From Pararge aegeria (taxonomy: Eukaryota > Arthropoda > Insecta > Lepidoptera > Nymphalidae): a stretch of DNA of 64,000 nt. Position 1 is the stretch's first letter; each line of letters begins with the position of its first letter. Positions 10,330-20,859 of the stretch are shown here, one piece after another. A program made the translations under genes and the position numbers. A model generated the notes under the pieces. That model ran no database searches, was not told the DNA's origin, and was given only the letters and a program-made list of their open reading frames with translations. The DNA is taken from contig NC_053181.1 in assembly GCF_905163445.1 (NCBI RefSeq), forward strand, positions 20,806,001 to 20,870,000, in the 5' to 3' direction.

Positions 10330-11415
10330 ACGTACGACAACATAAAGATAATACAAACCAACCTCCAGCACAAACAACTAGCAACGGCCACACTACGAGG
10401 ACAGCTGGAGGTTGAGACCGATACCATCGCCCTAATCCAAGAGCCGTGGGTAAGGGCCCAAAACATATGCGGTTTCGGCAGCTGTAATGGTAAGTTGTAC
10501 TACAACAGCCCGCAGGAACAACCTAGAACATGTATATACATACCTCGCTGTTTAACAGCGACACTACTAACACATTACTGTTACAGAGATCTAACGGCAG
10601 TAAGAATACAGAACGGAACAAAACAAGGGACAGTTGCAGCGGCCAGACCACTTGTCCTGGCTTCGCTGTACCTACCCATAGAAGGCGAAATACCTACAAA
10701 AGAGGTGATGGACCTTATAAAACAATGTGAAGAAGACGACACCGATCTGATTATCTCGGTCGACAGCAACGCACACCACATCCTATGGGGAAGTAAAACA
10801 AACAACAAAAGAGGTGAGCAACTAGTTTCATACTTGCTAACCACTAACCTAAACATTCTTAACAAAGGTTCAGAACCGACTTTTGTTTCAAGTAGATACC
10901 AGACGATTATTGATCTTACTCTAGCGTCAAACAACATATCAGACCAAATAAAAAACTGGCACGTGTGCGAAGAGCTCACACTCTCCGACCATAGGCGAAT
11001 AAGTTTTGAACTGGATCTGATTAAACCGCAAGAAACTCCTGGAAGAAATCCCAGAAAAACAAACAGAGAGAAATACAAAACTCTTATAAAGGGAGACACA
11101 ATGTACAACAACAAACCCAAAATAAAGGGAACGATGCAAATAGACCAAAATGTAGAACAAATAACAAAACACATAACAACATGCTACGAAAAAGCATGCC
11201 CACTAAGAATACAAAAAACAAAACATGCACCAAAACACAGTTGGTGGGGCCCCGACCTGGAGAGAAAAAGACAAAGGTTAAGGCACCTTTTCAACAGAGC
11301 AAAGAACACCAGGAAAGACGCAGATTGGGACAAGTTCAAAGAGGCTCAATCTCAATACAAAAACTTGTGCAACAGAAAACTGTCAAATCCTGGCAACATT
11401 TCTGCACGAGCATAG
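10330..11415 (+). CDS. LINE ORF2, N-terminal part: apurinic-type endonuclease
   Basis: The frame is open from 10324 and contains the start of the endonuclease before the first Met codon at 10495: IIQTNLQHKQLATATL (catalytic Asn) and IALIQEPW (catalytic Glu). Later motifs are VDSNAHHILWGS and LSDHRRISFEL (catalytic Asp/His). No ATG lies in frame upstream of these motifs. ACG at 10330, in ACGTACGAC, could be a decayed ATG, or ORF2 may start by reinitiation after ORF1, which stops 30 bases earlier. The frame runs on to a stop at 11415, but coding similarity leaves it near 11376-11380, where the following ORF takes over. The true protein is therefore this part fused to the 11181-13955 frame. Confidence 0.85.
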   Translation, partial: TYDNIKIIQTNLQHKQLATATLRGQLEVETDTIALIQEPWVRAQNICGFGSCNGKLYYNSPQEQPRTCIYIPRCLTATLLTHYCYRDLTAVRIQNGTKQGTVAAARPLVLASLYLPIEGEIPTKEVMDLIKQCEEDDTDLIISVDSNAHHILWGSKTNNKRGEQLVSYLLTTNLNILNKGSEPTFVSSRYQTIIDLTLASNNISDQIKNWHVCEELTLSDHRRISFELDLIKPQETPGRNPRKTNREKYKTLIKGDTMYNNKPKIKGTMQIDQNVEQITKHITTCYEKACPLRIQKTKHAPKHSWWGPDLERKRQRLRHLFNRAKNTRKDADWDKFKEAQSQYKNLCNRKLSNPGNISARA

Positions 11416-13955
11416 AAAACTACGACAATGCAAACCGCATAAGGAAAATCCTGTCAAGGGACAATATCCGCACCATCGGATCTTTAAAGAAACAAGACGG
11501 GAACTACACTAAAAACGACAAAGAAGTGAGTGAGACACTTATCGAAACCCACTTCCCAGGCTGTAAGATTGTCGACAAACCAGTGTGGGAAGAAAACAAC
11601 ACGACACCAACAAAAGCAGACTGGGAAATAGCAAACAACATTGTGACATATGAAAGGGTCCGTTGGGCTATCGAATCCTTTCACCCTTTCAAATCTGCAG
11701 GTACAGATCACATTTTCCCCGCCCTCCTACAATGGGGCAAAGAACAACTCATACCATGGCTAGCAGAAATCTTTAGAGCATGCTTAGCACATAGATACAT
11801 ACCGCTAACATGGAGGGAGGTAAAAGTAGTATTCTTACCCAAACCAGGTAAAAGCGACTACACACAACCCAAATCATTCAGACCTATTAGCCTAACATCT
11901 TTTCTACTAAAAACCCTAGAAAGACTCGGAGATAGATACCTCCGGGACGGAACCCTGAAGCACATACCTATAAACCAAAATCAACACGCTTACTGCACGG
12001 GTAAATCAACAGAAACAGCTCTGCACTCTGTTGTAAGCAAAATAGAACACGACCTGGAAAACAAACTCTCGACTCTCGGGGCTTTTATAGACATAGAAGG
12101 AGCTTTCGACAAAACAACATTCAAGAGCATAGACTTAGCTCTTGCGAGACATAAAGTACCGGACACACTAAGAGCTTGGATTAGAGCCCTACTAGAATTT
12201 AGGGTCATCCAACTGGACTTTAATGGAACAACCAAGGGTATTGTAGCTAAAGGGTGCCCACAAGGAGGGGTCCTTTCCCCCATCCTATGGAACCTGGTAG
12301 TTGACGACCTAATAACAAAAATGAACAAAAACGGTTTCCTCACCATAGGATATGCCGATGACATCACCATCCTCATAAGTGGAAAGCAAGAAAACACCCT
12401 GAATTCAATAATGCAAAACGCACTGAAACTGCTAGAACAGTGGTGCAGGGAAAATGAACTTACGGTTAACCCGAAAAAGACAGAACTCGTATTATTTACC
12501 AACAAAAGGAAACCACAATTTCCAAAAACACCAACACTGTTTAAAACAAGCCTAAAACTATCAACCGAGGTAAAGTACCTCGGAGTAACGATGGACTCCA
12601 AACTAAGCTGGAAGACACATATAGATACAAAAATCCAAAAATCAACGATCATCCTCAGCCAATGCAAACGCATGGCAGGAAAAACCTGGGGGCTTAAACC
12701 ATACATCATGAAATGGTTGTACTTAGCAGTCGTCAGGAGCTCACTAAACTACGCCTCACTGATATGGTGGCCGAGAACACTCCTTGCGACAACCCAACTA
12801 GAACTACAAAAATTCCAACGTCAAGCGTGCCTAGCTATCACAGGCTGCATGAGCACAACACCAACCACTGCGCTGGAAGCTATATTATGCATACCACCAC
12901 TACACCTACACATCAAAGAGGAAGCCACACTTGCAGCCCTTAGACTGAGGGCTTACGGGCTGTGGAAGGATACAAACATAGGACATACAAGGATACTATC
13001 AAAAGAAATTAATAAATGCCCACAACTAGACTGGATATGTGACAAGACGCGGAAACACTATGTGCTAGACAGGCACTATAAAGTAGCCGCTGAAGGAGGA
13101 AAAACAGACAAAGCTGACACCGTCGTAATAGAGGTCTACACCGACGGATCAAAGACAAACTCAGGCACTGGAGCGGGGATATACTGCCCGGAGCTTAACA
13201 TAAACATTGCCCAGCCGCTTGGTAAGAACAACTCCGTCTTCCAAGCGGAGTGCGTGGGCATAACAACAGCAGTCATAGCCATGCTAAACAGAAAGGTAAA
13301 AGGCTTCAGCATCAACATAAACAGTGACAGTCAAGCTGTACTAAAAGCCTTAACCAAACACACAACAACATCAAAACTCATACTTGACTGTCACAGGAAC
13401 CTACAAGCCCTATCAAAATCCAACAGAGTAACCCTAAAATGGATACGAGGTCACAACGGAAACAGAGGAAACGACGCAGCCGACGAATTAGCGCGTCAGG
13501 CAGCATCACTAAGGGTAGCTGGACCGGAACCCATCATACCCATACCCTTCACTGAATACAAAACATGGCTCCACAACCAGACGCAAGCATCACACTCGGT
13601 ACTATGGTCTAAAACAAAAGAGTGCAAACACACGAAGGAGGCCGTACCAGTTCTCAACCCACGACTAACAACAAAATTACTGCAACTGAATCGACCTAAA
13701 CTAAGGACAGTTGTAGGTATGATAACAGGGCACTGCCCACTAAACAAACACCTTTCCATTTTAGGTATAACTGACAGCCCTCTCTGCAGAGCATGCATGG
13801 AGGCGGAGGAAACACCGATACACGTAATACTCCAATGCAACGGAGTAGCAGAACAACGCGCAGCACACATTGGCTCCTCAGCAACACTCCATGAAGCACT
13901 CGGCGACCTGGGCGGCCTGCTAAGCTTTTGGAGCGAGCTCGGCTGGCTGGAGTGA
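11181..13955 (+). CDS. LINE ORF2, C-terminal part: reverse transcriptase, RNase H and Cys/His motif
   Basis: The real coding part begins near 11380 (KTVKSWQHFCTSIEN); the first 66 or so codons of the open frame overlap the endonuclease ORF in another frame and are not authentic. Reverse transcriptase motifs are FRPISLTSFLLKTLERL, AFIDIEGAFD, GCPQGGVLSPILWN and GYADDITIL (YADD at 12351-12362). An RNase H domain follows, with VYTDGSK (Asp), FQAECVGI (Glu), NSDSQAV (Asp) and GNDAADELA (Asp). The C-terminus carries CRACMEAEETPIHVILQC, a CX2CX8HX4C motif typical of I/R1/LOA-type LINEs. A one-base loss in the A run 11376-11379 joins the two ORFs: adding one A would restore continuity. As sequenced, the copy should not make a full ORF2 protein unless ribosomes shift there. 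Confidence 0.9.
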   Translation: MLRKSMPTKNTKNKTCTKTQLVGPRPGEKKTKVKAPFQQSKEHQERRRLGQVQRGSISIQKLVQQKTVKSWQHFCTSIENYDNANRIRKILSRDNIRTIGSLKKQDGNYTKNDKEVSETLIETHFPGCKIVDKPVWEENNTTPTKADWEIANNIVTYERVRWAIESFHPFKSAGTDHIFPALLQWGKEQLIPWLAEIFRACLAHRYIPLTWREVKVVFLPKPGKSDYTQPKSFRPISLTSFLLKTLERLGDRYLRDGTLKHIPINQNQHAYCTGKSTETALHSVVSKIEHDLENKLSTLGAFIDIEGAFDKTTFKSIDLALARHKVPDTLRAWIRALLEFRVIQLDFNGTTKGIVAKGCPQGGVLSPILWNLVVDDLITKMNKNGFLTIGYADDITILISGKQENTLNSIMQNALKLLEQWCRENELTVNPKKTELVLFTNKRKPQFPKTPTLFKTSLKLSTEVKYLGVTMDSKLSWKTHIDTKIQKSTIILSQCKRMAGKTWGLKPYIMKWLYLAVVRSSLNYASLIWWPRTLLATTQLELQKFQRQACLAITGCMSTTPTTALEAILCIPPLHLHIKEEATLAALRLRAYGLWKDTNIGHTRILSKEINKCPQLDWICDKTRKHYVLDRHYKVAAEGGKTDKADTVVIEVYTDGSKTNSGTGAGIYCPELNINIAQPLGKNNSVFQAECVGITTAVIAMLNRKVKGFSININSDSQAVLKALTKHTTTSKLILDCHRNLQALSKSNRVTLKWIRGHNGNRGNDAADELARQAASLRVAGPEPIIPIPFTEYKTWLHNQTQASHSVLWSKTKECKHTKEAVPVLNPRLTTKLLQLNRPKLRTVVGMITGHCPLNKHLSILGITDSPLCRACMEAEETPIHVILQCNGVAEQRAAHIGSSATLHEALGDLGGLLSFWSELGWLE

Positions 13956-14053
13956 TCCAGCGGGGAGCCGCATCAGTGGCCATACGTACAACGGACGGTC
14001 CCAGACCAACCAAGTGCGGAAAAGGCCCAGGAACAGAAGAAGAAGAAGAAGAA

Positions 14054-14067
14054 GTGCATAGTACCTA
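14054..14067 (+). repeat. target-site duplication, right copy
   Basis: Exact repeat of 8490-8503, directly after the GAA-repeat tail of the LINE. It is followed by tgctacgcgacgcgtacc, the continuation of the family R element. Confidence 0.9.
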
Positions 14068-14287
14068 TGCTACGCGACGCGTACCTAGTAAAATGATAGC
14101 AGTGACTTTATTTCAGCATACTTTTCGATGTTAGGGCTGTATCTGATTTCTTTCAGTAAAAACTATGGCAGTGGTTTACTCAAAAACTATTACTGCAAAG
14201 GTTTTACAGATAAGTTTCAGAGACAGTTAATAATGTGTCTTTAAAGCCTGTTTAGTAACATTTCGGTTTTCATTTACACGTTCTGAA

Positions 14288-15759
14288 AAACAAACGTTTT
14301 AAAATAATACTGTTTTCATTGTTAGTTACGTCGTCGGTAAGATTACCGTACCCACACAAAGTATGTAAAAGGCTTAGCAATGTCCGCTGATGAATTGAGT
14401 CTATCGCACATTCCACAATTTACGGAATTACTCCCCGTTATCCCAATAGGCAGAGAATAAACTAAAGCATTTGTTACGTGCGGGGCGCCATATTTGTCTC
14501 TTGTTGGTGTTTGATTTGCCCCATACGTTAACGAACACGTCTCAAGTGATAGACGACGAGCTGAGAAATAATGGCTCATCGTCAGAACACCGTCACCATC
14601 GGTGAGTCGTCAGCACGGTTATCCCCTCAGAATTAACTGGGCTTAGGGCGTTGGGCTAACCACGTGCGGTTTAGTAGATAAGTTGACTGAAAATACCTTA
14701 ATTCAAGTTTTGTATTTCATTTTGACATTCTTTTAGCGTTTAAACGGTATTTCCGAACAAATTAACTTTTGAAAACACAAATTAAACAAACATTCAATCT
14801 AAAATTTTATCAAAAATATTGCTTATGAAATAAAATTTCTAACATTTCGATGTATGGAGTTTCTGAATGTGTCGGGAACAAATCGTGAACCAATTAATCT
14901 CTAATCTGTGAGCCATAATGTGGTCATAATTACAAATGCCAATTCGCAGCATTCTTAACCCAGATTACTTTTCACAAACATACTGAATTTTTCTATCAAA
15001 TGAAACAGTGAAGAAAAAAAAATTATAACACCCAGTAAGCGGATTACGGTCCTTTAGTAACATCATTTATCATTTGTGGATAACGATGATCTGACCAGTG
15101 CCTGACAAGATTATTGTTGAAAATGTTGAATGAAGCTTTGCCCAAAATCTGCTATTACAGTGGACAATCAATGACAAAAGGTACTAATCAAAAGATATAA
15201 ATTTAAAAAAACGTATTTTATTATTAAACAATTTGGCAGCAAAACAATTTTCTGCCTGTACCCGCACTATGTACTTATTTTTAGCAATTTCACAATGAAT
15301 TGTTTAATAATAAAAATAATTTATTTATTTGCATTGTACATATATAGCATAATATGATAGTTACAAAATAAAATTGATCCCATACACACATACACATAGA
15401 CGTGTGCAAATTTTTAAGAAAAACTCGGTGCCTAGGACACGTTTCAAAGCAACTTATCTCCAAGCACAAAAATTTCTGATTGAAAACAAGCTGCAAACAA
15501 ACTTCTTCGACTATTCGTTGCACAATTTTTGAAGAGAAGAAGCTTGGGTCCTTTTTCAAGATATAAGTATAATATAAATACATTGGCATAACACACAATA
15601 ATCGACTTAGGCTACCAGATATCAAGTAAAGTAGGCCTACTTATATGATTCTATTATGCTTCAAGGCCCAAAAATACACACAGAAAAACGTCTATACAAG
15701 CCAAAAGTTAGTAACGTACGCCACATTCAATCGACAGTTTCAGATGGCAGAGCTTTATT
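14288..15759. other. unassigned intergenic sequence
   Basis: No supported gene. The 111-codon minus-strand frame at 15290-15625 has no recognisable domain and an AT-driven composition. The block 14340-14640 is richer in GC and may be an old repeat. Confidence 0.35.
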
Positions 15760-15960
15760 GGTGGCTCGCCGTCCCAACTAATATCGTGTTTGGGTTCCAG
15801 GAGCCGGCGGCGGGAAAACGGCAAACATTTTCCCGGGCGAGGCCCCACCGCGTGGTGACATTCGTCTTACTTTTATCGATCCCCTTGTTTTGTCGAGCCG
15901 GAATCGGGAATCGGCAATCGGAATTGTTTTTCCGTCCGTTTGAGCATGAATTGCCAAGAT
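15760..15960. other. isolated GC-rich block of unknown role
   Basis: About 200 bases that are clearly GC-richer than the surroundings, with ccggcggcgggaaaacgg, ccgcgtggtgacattcg and a short repeated motif aatcgggaatcggcaatcgg. The open frames through it (15645-16115) show no domain. It could be a conserved non-coding element, a promoter-proximal block or an unrecognised repeat. Confidence 0.35.
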
Positions 15961-16065
15961 ATCGCAGGCTTTTTATTTCCTTCCCGACTTATTATTACGG
16001 ATGTTTTATTTCAACGCCCCCTATTTACATTTTGTACCTACTTCTGCTTTTCTGCTCCTCGAAAT

Positions 16066-16209
16066 CAGTGGCGTGCACTTCATACATGCACAAAAGCACT
16101 GCATACCCAAATTAGTTTATATAACCCAAACCGGAAGGGATTTTTTTCCATGTTGTGCTATGTACCTGCTTAATGCATATCCTGGTGAAAAACCCTGTGC
16201 ACGCCACTG
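16066..16209. mobile_element. hAT-like MITE (CAGTGGCG family), copy 1
   Basis: The ends cagtggcgtgcac and gtgcacgccactg are perfect inverses. The flanking 8-mers ctcgaaat and ctcggaac match at 6 of 8 positions, consistent with an aged 8-bp target duplication. It is 144 bp long with no coding capacity, and its interior resembles the copy at 55196. Confidence 0.85.
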
Positions 16210-16325
16210 CTCGGAACCCCTCAATCCACCGCATCGCCCACCCGCTGTGTTACTTCATTTACTCGGCTCTTTAGGGTCATAATGTAATAACCTATAAACT
16301 TCCTCAAGCATTAAAAAAATAAATA

Positions 16326-16873
16326 TACGATTGTTAGTTCTACAGACTGCCGCATATAAAAATAAAACTCTGTTTGCATTTTACCCCAGTATTCCTTACG
16401 TATTTTTAAATAATTTTATTATTTCTGTCTGGGGTGGCAGTCATAAATCAACGCTACTACAGTTGGAGAGAGCACAAAGGGCTATCCTAAAAGTGATGAC
16501 TAATAGACCTTTTCGGTATTCCACTACAGAATTATACAGAGATTGTAAAGTTCTATCAGTTCGCCAACTTTTTATTCTTCAAACTATTATTCGTAAACAT
16601 AATTCTACTACTTACGTAAAAAGCCACATAAAAGAAGAGGGGACATAATCTTTCAAACAGAAAGGCACAAAAGTAAACTAGCTGGGAGGCAGTACTACAT
16701 CATTAGCTCTAGAATTTACAATAAAATCAATAGAGATATAAATATATACCCTCTAAATAAAATTAACTGTAAAAAATGTGTAAAAGAGTGGCTACTGACA
16801 ATATCATATGCTGAAACTGAAATTCTTCTGGAAGTCTTAGGATCGAATTAATATGTAAAACTCTAACTCACAA

Positions 16874-16911
<38 letters not shown>

Positions 16912-17330
16912 ACACACACACACGCACATACAAACACACACAAATATAAATACATACATACAAACACACACATACACCTTCAAAACAAATTTATATATGT
17001 ATATATAACTTAATATAATAACTATCTTGTATAAGCAAACATATACGCGAGCACAATTACCTACGCGACGCAAACTCACATACGCACAATCATACACTCA
17101 ATCATCGAAACAACAATTTAAGGAGAGCACTGTCGCCTGTAATACAGGTTTTTACCTAAATCAGGGACAGTAGATTTTAAATGGCACCATTACATACATT
17201 TATTATACACACCAATATAATTTGTGAGGCACGCATTTGTTTGTATAAATATTATAATAACTACTTTACATTTTAAAAACTGTATGTACCTACATTCTTG
17301 TGAATAAATAAATTATTATTATTATTATAT
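16326..17330 (+). pseudogene. LINE 3' relic: reverse transcriptase C-terminus plus 3'UTR
   Basis: Codons around 16423-16620 read ISVWGGSHKSTLLQLERAQ and then a typical post-RT LINE tail. A +1 frame change near 16637 continues with KLAGRQYYIISSRIYNKINR to a stop near 16850. A CA microsatellite and an AT-rich 3'UTR follow, ending in aaataaattattattattat near 17330. The catalytic RT core is absent, so this is a 5'-truncated, frameshifted copy. The clade is probably in the Jockey/CR1 range. Confidence 0.7.
16877..16922 (+). repeat. CA dinucleotide microsatellite
   Basis: Nearly pure CA repeat with one CTCA interruption, followed by imperfect CA-rich sequence to about 16975. It sits in the 3'UTR of the LINE relic. 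Confidence 0.95.
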
Positions 17331-17339
17331 AATTAATTG

Positions 17340-18639
17340 CTCAATCGCTACATGAAAGAAGTATTCTAAACAGTTACCCATCTAAATGTTGACAAGATTT
17401 TTAAGGAAAGAGCGGTAAAAGTCAATCTTCCAGTTGCGAGAAAAGTTTTTGCTAGACGCATTACACACTATGTTGGCGCTAAAATCTACAACTATGTTGC
17501 CATGTCTTGTAACCTTAAACACAATAAATTAAACAGACAAATCATACCATCACAAACTGATTAAAAACACTAACTTACATACCTAATCCTTTTGCAACTA
17601 AAGTTATTTTTGAAAACTTCTTTAGAATCGTTGTGATTTCAAACTCGATGAAACGAAAAAATAAGTCACACATTGGACCGTCTCGTATGTGTTTAATGCA
17701 TGTGTTTGCGCCCGCGTATTAGAAAGTTTTAGCATAAGTGTGTTGATTGTTAATGAATTTTTATTTGTGACAATATTTTCATCTCCTTGATAAATTAATT
17801 TTAAAATTATGCCAAAAGCTAAAGCTGAAAAAAATGAATGAAGCAACTTAATTTTTTCAACAAGTTTTTTAATCAGGGTCTTTTCAGAAGTTTCACTTCT
17901 ACCGTGTGTGACTAACACACACACACTTTTTTTTTTTAAACCAATTAACGACCAATCGATGACATTTATAATACTATTAGGAATCTGGAAATAGAGATAG
18001 TGGGGTGTAACCTTTGGCAGTATATTGTACTGTAACTTTAATAAATAGCAGAAATGCCCGATCTTCAGATGAGGCAAAACTTTTCATCTTTAGTCCTATT
18101 TGTCGGTGAAGAAAATTAATAGAGGTATCAAAGGCGGTCGGAGCCTTCCAACTATAAACTTCCGAGACCATTGTAGGTATCCGTCTCTGATAATTTAATT
18201 AAACAGAAATTGAACCACAATCTTCTGGATCATTTTACGTATTTCTATCAACCGACATTTTTAGGATATCATAGTATAGAATATTATTGTTCACTGTTTA
18301 CACATAGTAGACAAGGTTTAGAAAAGCATTTAAAATACAATTATACTTAGTATTAAATAAGTATAAAAAATCTTAATATACTTAATCAATGTAGAATCAA
18401 TGTGAAATACATAATATGATTAAAACAAAGGTGAAACAGTCAAACAAAAAAATCGTTGTAAAACAAATACTAAATTCAAACTAAACAGATTCTTAGGTAT
18501 TTATATTTTAAATCGTATGAAATTTTGAAGGTTCCTTTAACCTACATGCGTTGATCACTTCACAGAGTTTATCACATTCTTGGCAGTCTTAATCTTTGAT
18601 TTATTTTTATAAGTTAGAATGTAGCTATTTTTTTTTTAG
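17340..18639. other. unassigned intergenic sequence
   Basis: AT-rich. The 151-codon minus-strand frame (17622-18077) has no recognisable domain and no supporting signals, so it is not called. Confidence 0.35.
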
Positions 18640-18918
18640 TTTCGCTTGACGACAATCATAATGAAGAATCAAGTACCACTCCACTTTAGTAGTGTTTCAT
18701 GAACAGTCGCTTCATTCTATTTAGCAGTTCACGATAATTATTTTACCTCTCATGTTCAAAACTAACAATATAATGGGGAAACTGGGAAAAGTTTGTGATC
18801 TAGCAACATTACGCTGGTGTGAATTGAGATGTGCGCGGGGCGTTTTCACTATTTTGGACACAATATACTGCAATAATGGCTGATTGAGGGTTCTGTATGT
18901 TCTTTATTCGATGCTGCT
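18640..18918 (-). mobile_element. MITE of the caataatggctg family, copy in reverse orientation
   Basis: Contains gataattattttacctctc, tgcgcggggcgttttcacta, gcaataatggctgattgagg and the end gggttctgtatgttct, all shared (inverted) with 48532-48993 and 62715-63042. The left end is degraded. Confidence 0.6.
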
Positions 18919-20436
18919 AGACAACGAGGTAAGTTTTACTACGATGTGATTAAACAAACAAAAAATTTAAATAGCAAGAATTGTACAATAACATTTGCTA
19001 TATTTTTACTGAAGGCGCATTCTCAAAAAAGTGAAGACACTTTTATTATCAAAACTTGCTTTAGAAATATTTCATTGTAATGTAAACAAGAACGAAATTT
19101 ACTTTGAAACACTTAACAATAACATTTTCCTTCTCAATTGTTATAATTTTAATAATTTAGTTTCTGAATCAGTTTCAGATGTTCTTAGAATGATAGACCG
19201 ACTCAGATAGTTTCGTCGTTCAAAGTAAAAGTTGTTTTTATTAAAATATTAACCGAAGTACAATCTTACCAGTTAACCTTTTGATATACTGGTTTAGTTA
19301 TTTACCGTCTTAATAGTAGGTATGTCATATTGTTTGTAATAATAACAATCATCATCGACCATTCTCTTCCACCTTTACGCACGGACTTGGCAAACGTATT
19401 GCAATTCACTTACGTCAGAAATAAAAAAAAACTAAACCTTACAATCACTCAAATAAAGCTCAAATTCATGTAAAACTAAATAAAATCCAATCTTATCGAC
19501 ACATCTACTCCGTTACCGGCTAGTATAATGCATAATATTTAGACCTATTCCACTCAATTAGCTTCGTAAATACTGAACATAATGGGTTCAATGTAAGACC
19601 ATATTTTACACTCAAAACTGGACTATATTTTTTTCTAGGTACGATTCAAAATTGATTCAATATTGGAACGTATCAAGCAATAGATGCTGTAACCGGAATA
19701 AAAAAATGTTTTATTAGTCTCCCAACATAACTTAAAATAAATATATAAATAAATAGTTCTTGTAGCCCCAAAAATTCCAAGAAATATTACTATGTTTCGA
19801 TAATGTTAAATATTTGCAGATAAGTAAGATATCTTTTTACAACAATAATACTGTTATATTACAATTTTCTCTAATCGTATTATTAAAATAAATAAATAAT
19901 GAGAAATCTTAATCTTGTTAGTATGTACATAAAATCTAGAATTTTTTACTTAGTTACCTTATTTACATGATATATACTTCGATGTACTATTACCAGGTAG
20001 CTGCCGTTGTTCAATTCTAGAGGTACAGCTGGTCCGCAATTTTTATCAATTTTAAAATTATGGTCGTAAAATTTTAACCGTTTTTTTTTATTTTCTTCAT
20101 CAATAGTTTCACACAAACTGTACTGGAATAGATCCTGTTCTCTTCATATTTTTCTCGACCGATAGATACAGTAAGTCCAATCTCAACGGACCTCCTGTTA
20201 ACCGAATTCTTTAAAGTGGTGACCTTGTTGTTCCGTCAACAGCCCTAACCTACACGCTAAAAACGAAGGATCAAGTATTTGGGGTAGTCATTGAAAAATG
20301 TGTAGCAATTTTCTTTAGGTTTTTCCATTTTTCTATAAAGAAATTTTCAGTTGTCATTATAAACCCTTTACTGGCGGACACATAGATCTCATCTAAGAAT
20401 TAAAAGATTTGAGCCATAGTCAACCATGCTGACCAA
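18919..20436. other. unassigned intergenic sequence
   Basis: AT-rich, without open frames of interest or recognised repeats. Confidence 0.35.
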
Positions 20437-20789
20437 CAGAGGCGTGCATAGAGGGTATGCAGATGAATGAATGAATGAATACACTTTTATTGTACACCAA
20501 AGAAAAAAAATAGTTGCAGAGATATAAATACATATCAAGAGAGTACAATTTGGTGGCCTTATCGCTACATAGCGATTTCTTCCAGGCAACCAATGGCGTA
20601 AAAGGAAAAAACATAGAAAAGATGATATAAAATAAAGAAATTCTCCAGTACGAGGTTTAAAAAACTTAAGGATAGACATAGTAAGAGTTATAAAAAGCCT
20701 ACCCTTAAGTTTATTATAACTCTAACTGGAGATTTTCTTCATTTTATATCATCTGCATACCCTGTGCATACCCTCTATGCACGCCACTG
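20437..20789. mobile_element. hAT-like MITE (CAGTGGCG family), copy 2, with nested insertion
   Basis: Flanked by a perfect 8-bp duplication ctgaccaa (20429-20436 and 20790-20797). The right end gcacgccactg pairs with the left end cagaggcgtgc (one mismatch). Sub-terminal sequence agggtatgcagatga recurs inverted near the right end, giving long inverted arms as in the copy at 39597. Confidence 0.9.
20467..20625 (-). mobile_element. LINE 3'-end fragment nested in a MITE
   Basis: Read on the minus strand this is ggttgcctggaagaaatcgc ... caataaaagtgtattcattc with a TTCA-repeat tail. It is flanked by agatga at 20461-20466 and 20620-20625, a probable target duplication. Related 3' ends occur at 25858, 28590 and 45860. 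The 96-codon frame on the minus strand here is repeat sequence. Confidence 0.65.
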
Positions 20790-20859
20790 CTGACCAAGTG
20801 CAGATACCGCTCTGGAGAACTCTTTGGCATGCTGGTTTCCTCAAGACCTTAATTTTTAA

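Larger units (their letters stand above)
8504..14053 (+). mobile_element. apparently full-length LINE with RNase H, about 5.55 kb
   Basis: The element lies between exact 14-bp duplications. It has a 75-bp 5'UTR, ORF1 (8579-10300), ORF2 (about 10330-13955, one frameshift), a short 3'UTR and a GAA/AAG-repeat tail ending at 14053. Its base and codon use is strikingly A/C-rich on the coding strand compared with the flanks. Apurinic-type endonuclease plus RT plus RNase H with a C-terminal Cys/His motif is the layout of the I/LOA/R1-type LINE groups. I cannot fix the clade without a tree. Confidence 0.9.
8326..14287. mobile_element. TIR-bounded non-autonomous element (family R), copy 1, split by a LINE
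   Basis: The left end ctatacaacgtgtaa (8326-8340) is the inverse of the right end ttacacgttgtatag seen in the copy ending at 38992; here the right end is degraded (ttacacgtt, 14274-14282). Left of the LINE are gttgaagggtgcataaat and gacaaccctattgaagataa; right of it are ctacgcgacgcgtaccta, gttagggctgtatctgattt and the TIR. Removing the 5.55-kb LINE leaves a unit of about 400 bp colinear with 38485-38992. No coding sequence of its own is present, so it behaves like a MITE. Confidence 0.75.

Noticed and set aside
8771..10466. Several long minus-strand ORFs opposite LINE ORF1
   Set aside because: They are shadows of the A/C-rich ORF1 coding strand; no domain is seen in their translations.
15645..16282. 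Overlapping plus-strand ORFs of 77-156 codons
   Set aside because: They run across the GC-rich island and the MITE at 16066 in different frames and show no conserved pattern.
16906..17097. 63-codon minus-strand ORF (VCVCVC...)
   Set aside because: It is a translation of the CA microsatellite.
17622..18077. 151-codon minus-strand ORF
   Set aside because: No recognisable domain, low-complexity AT-driven codons, and no promoter or poly(A) support.
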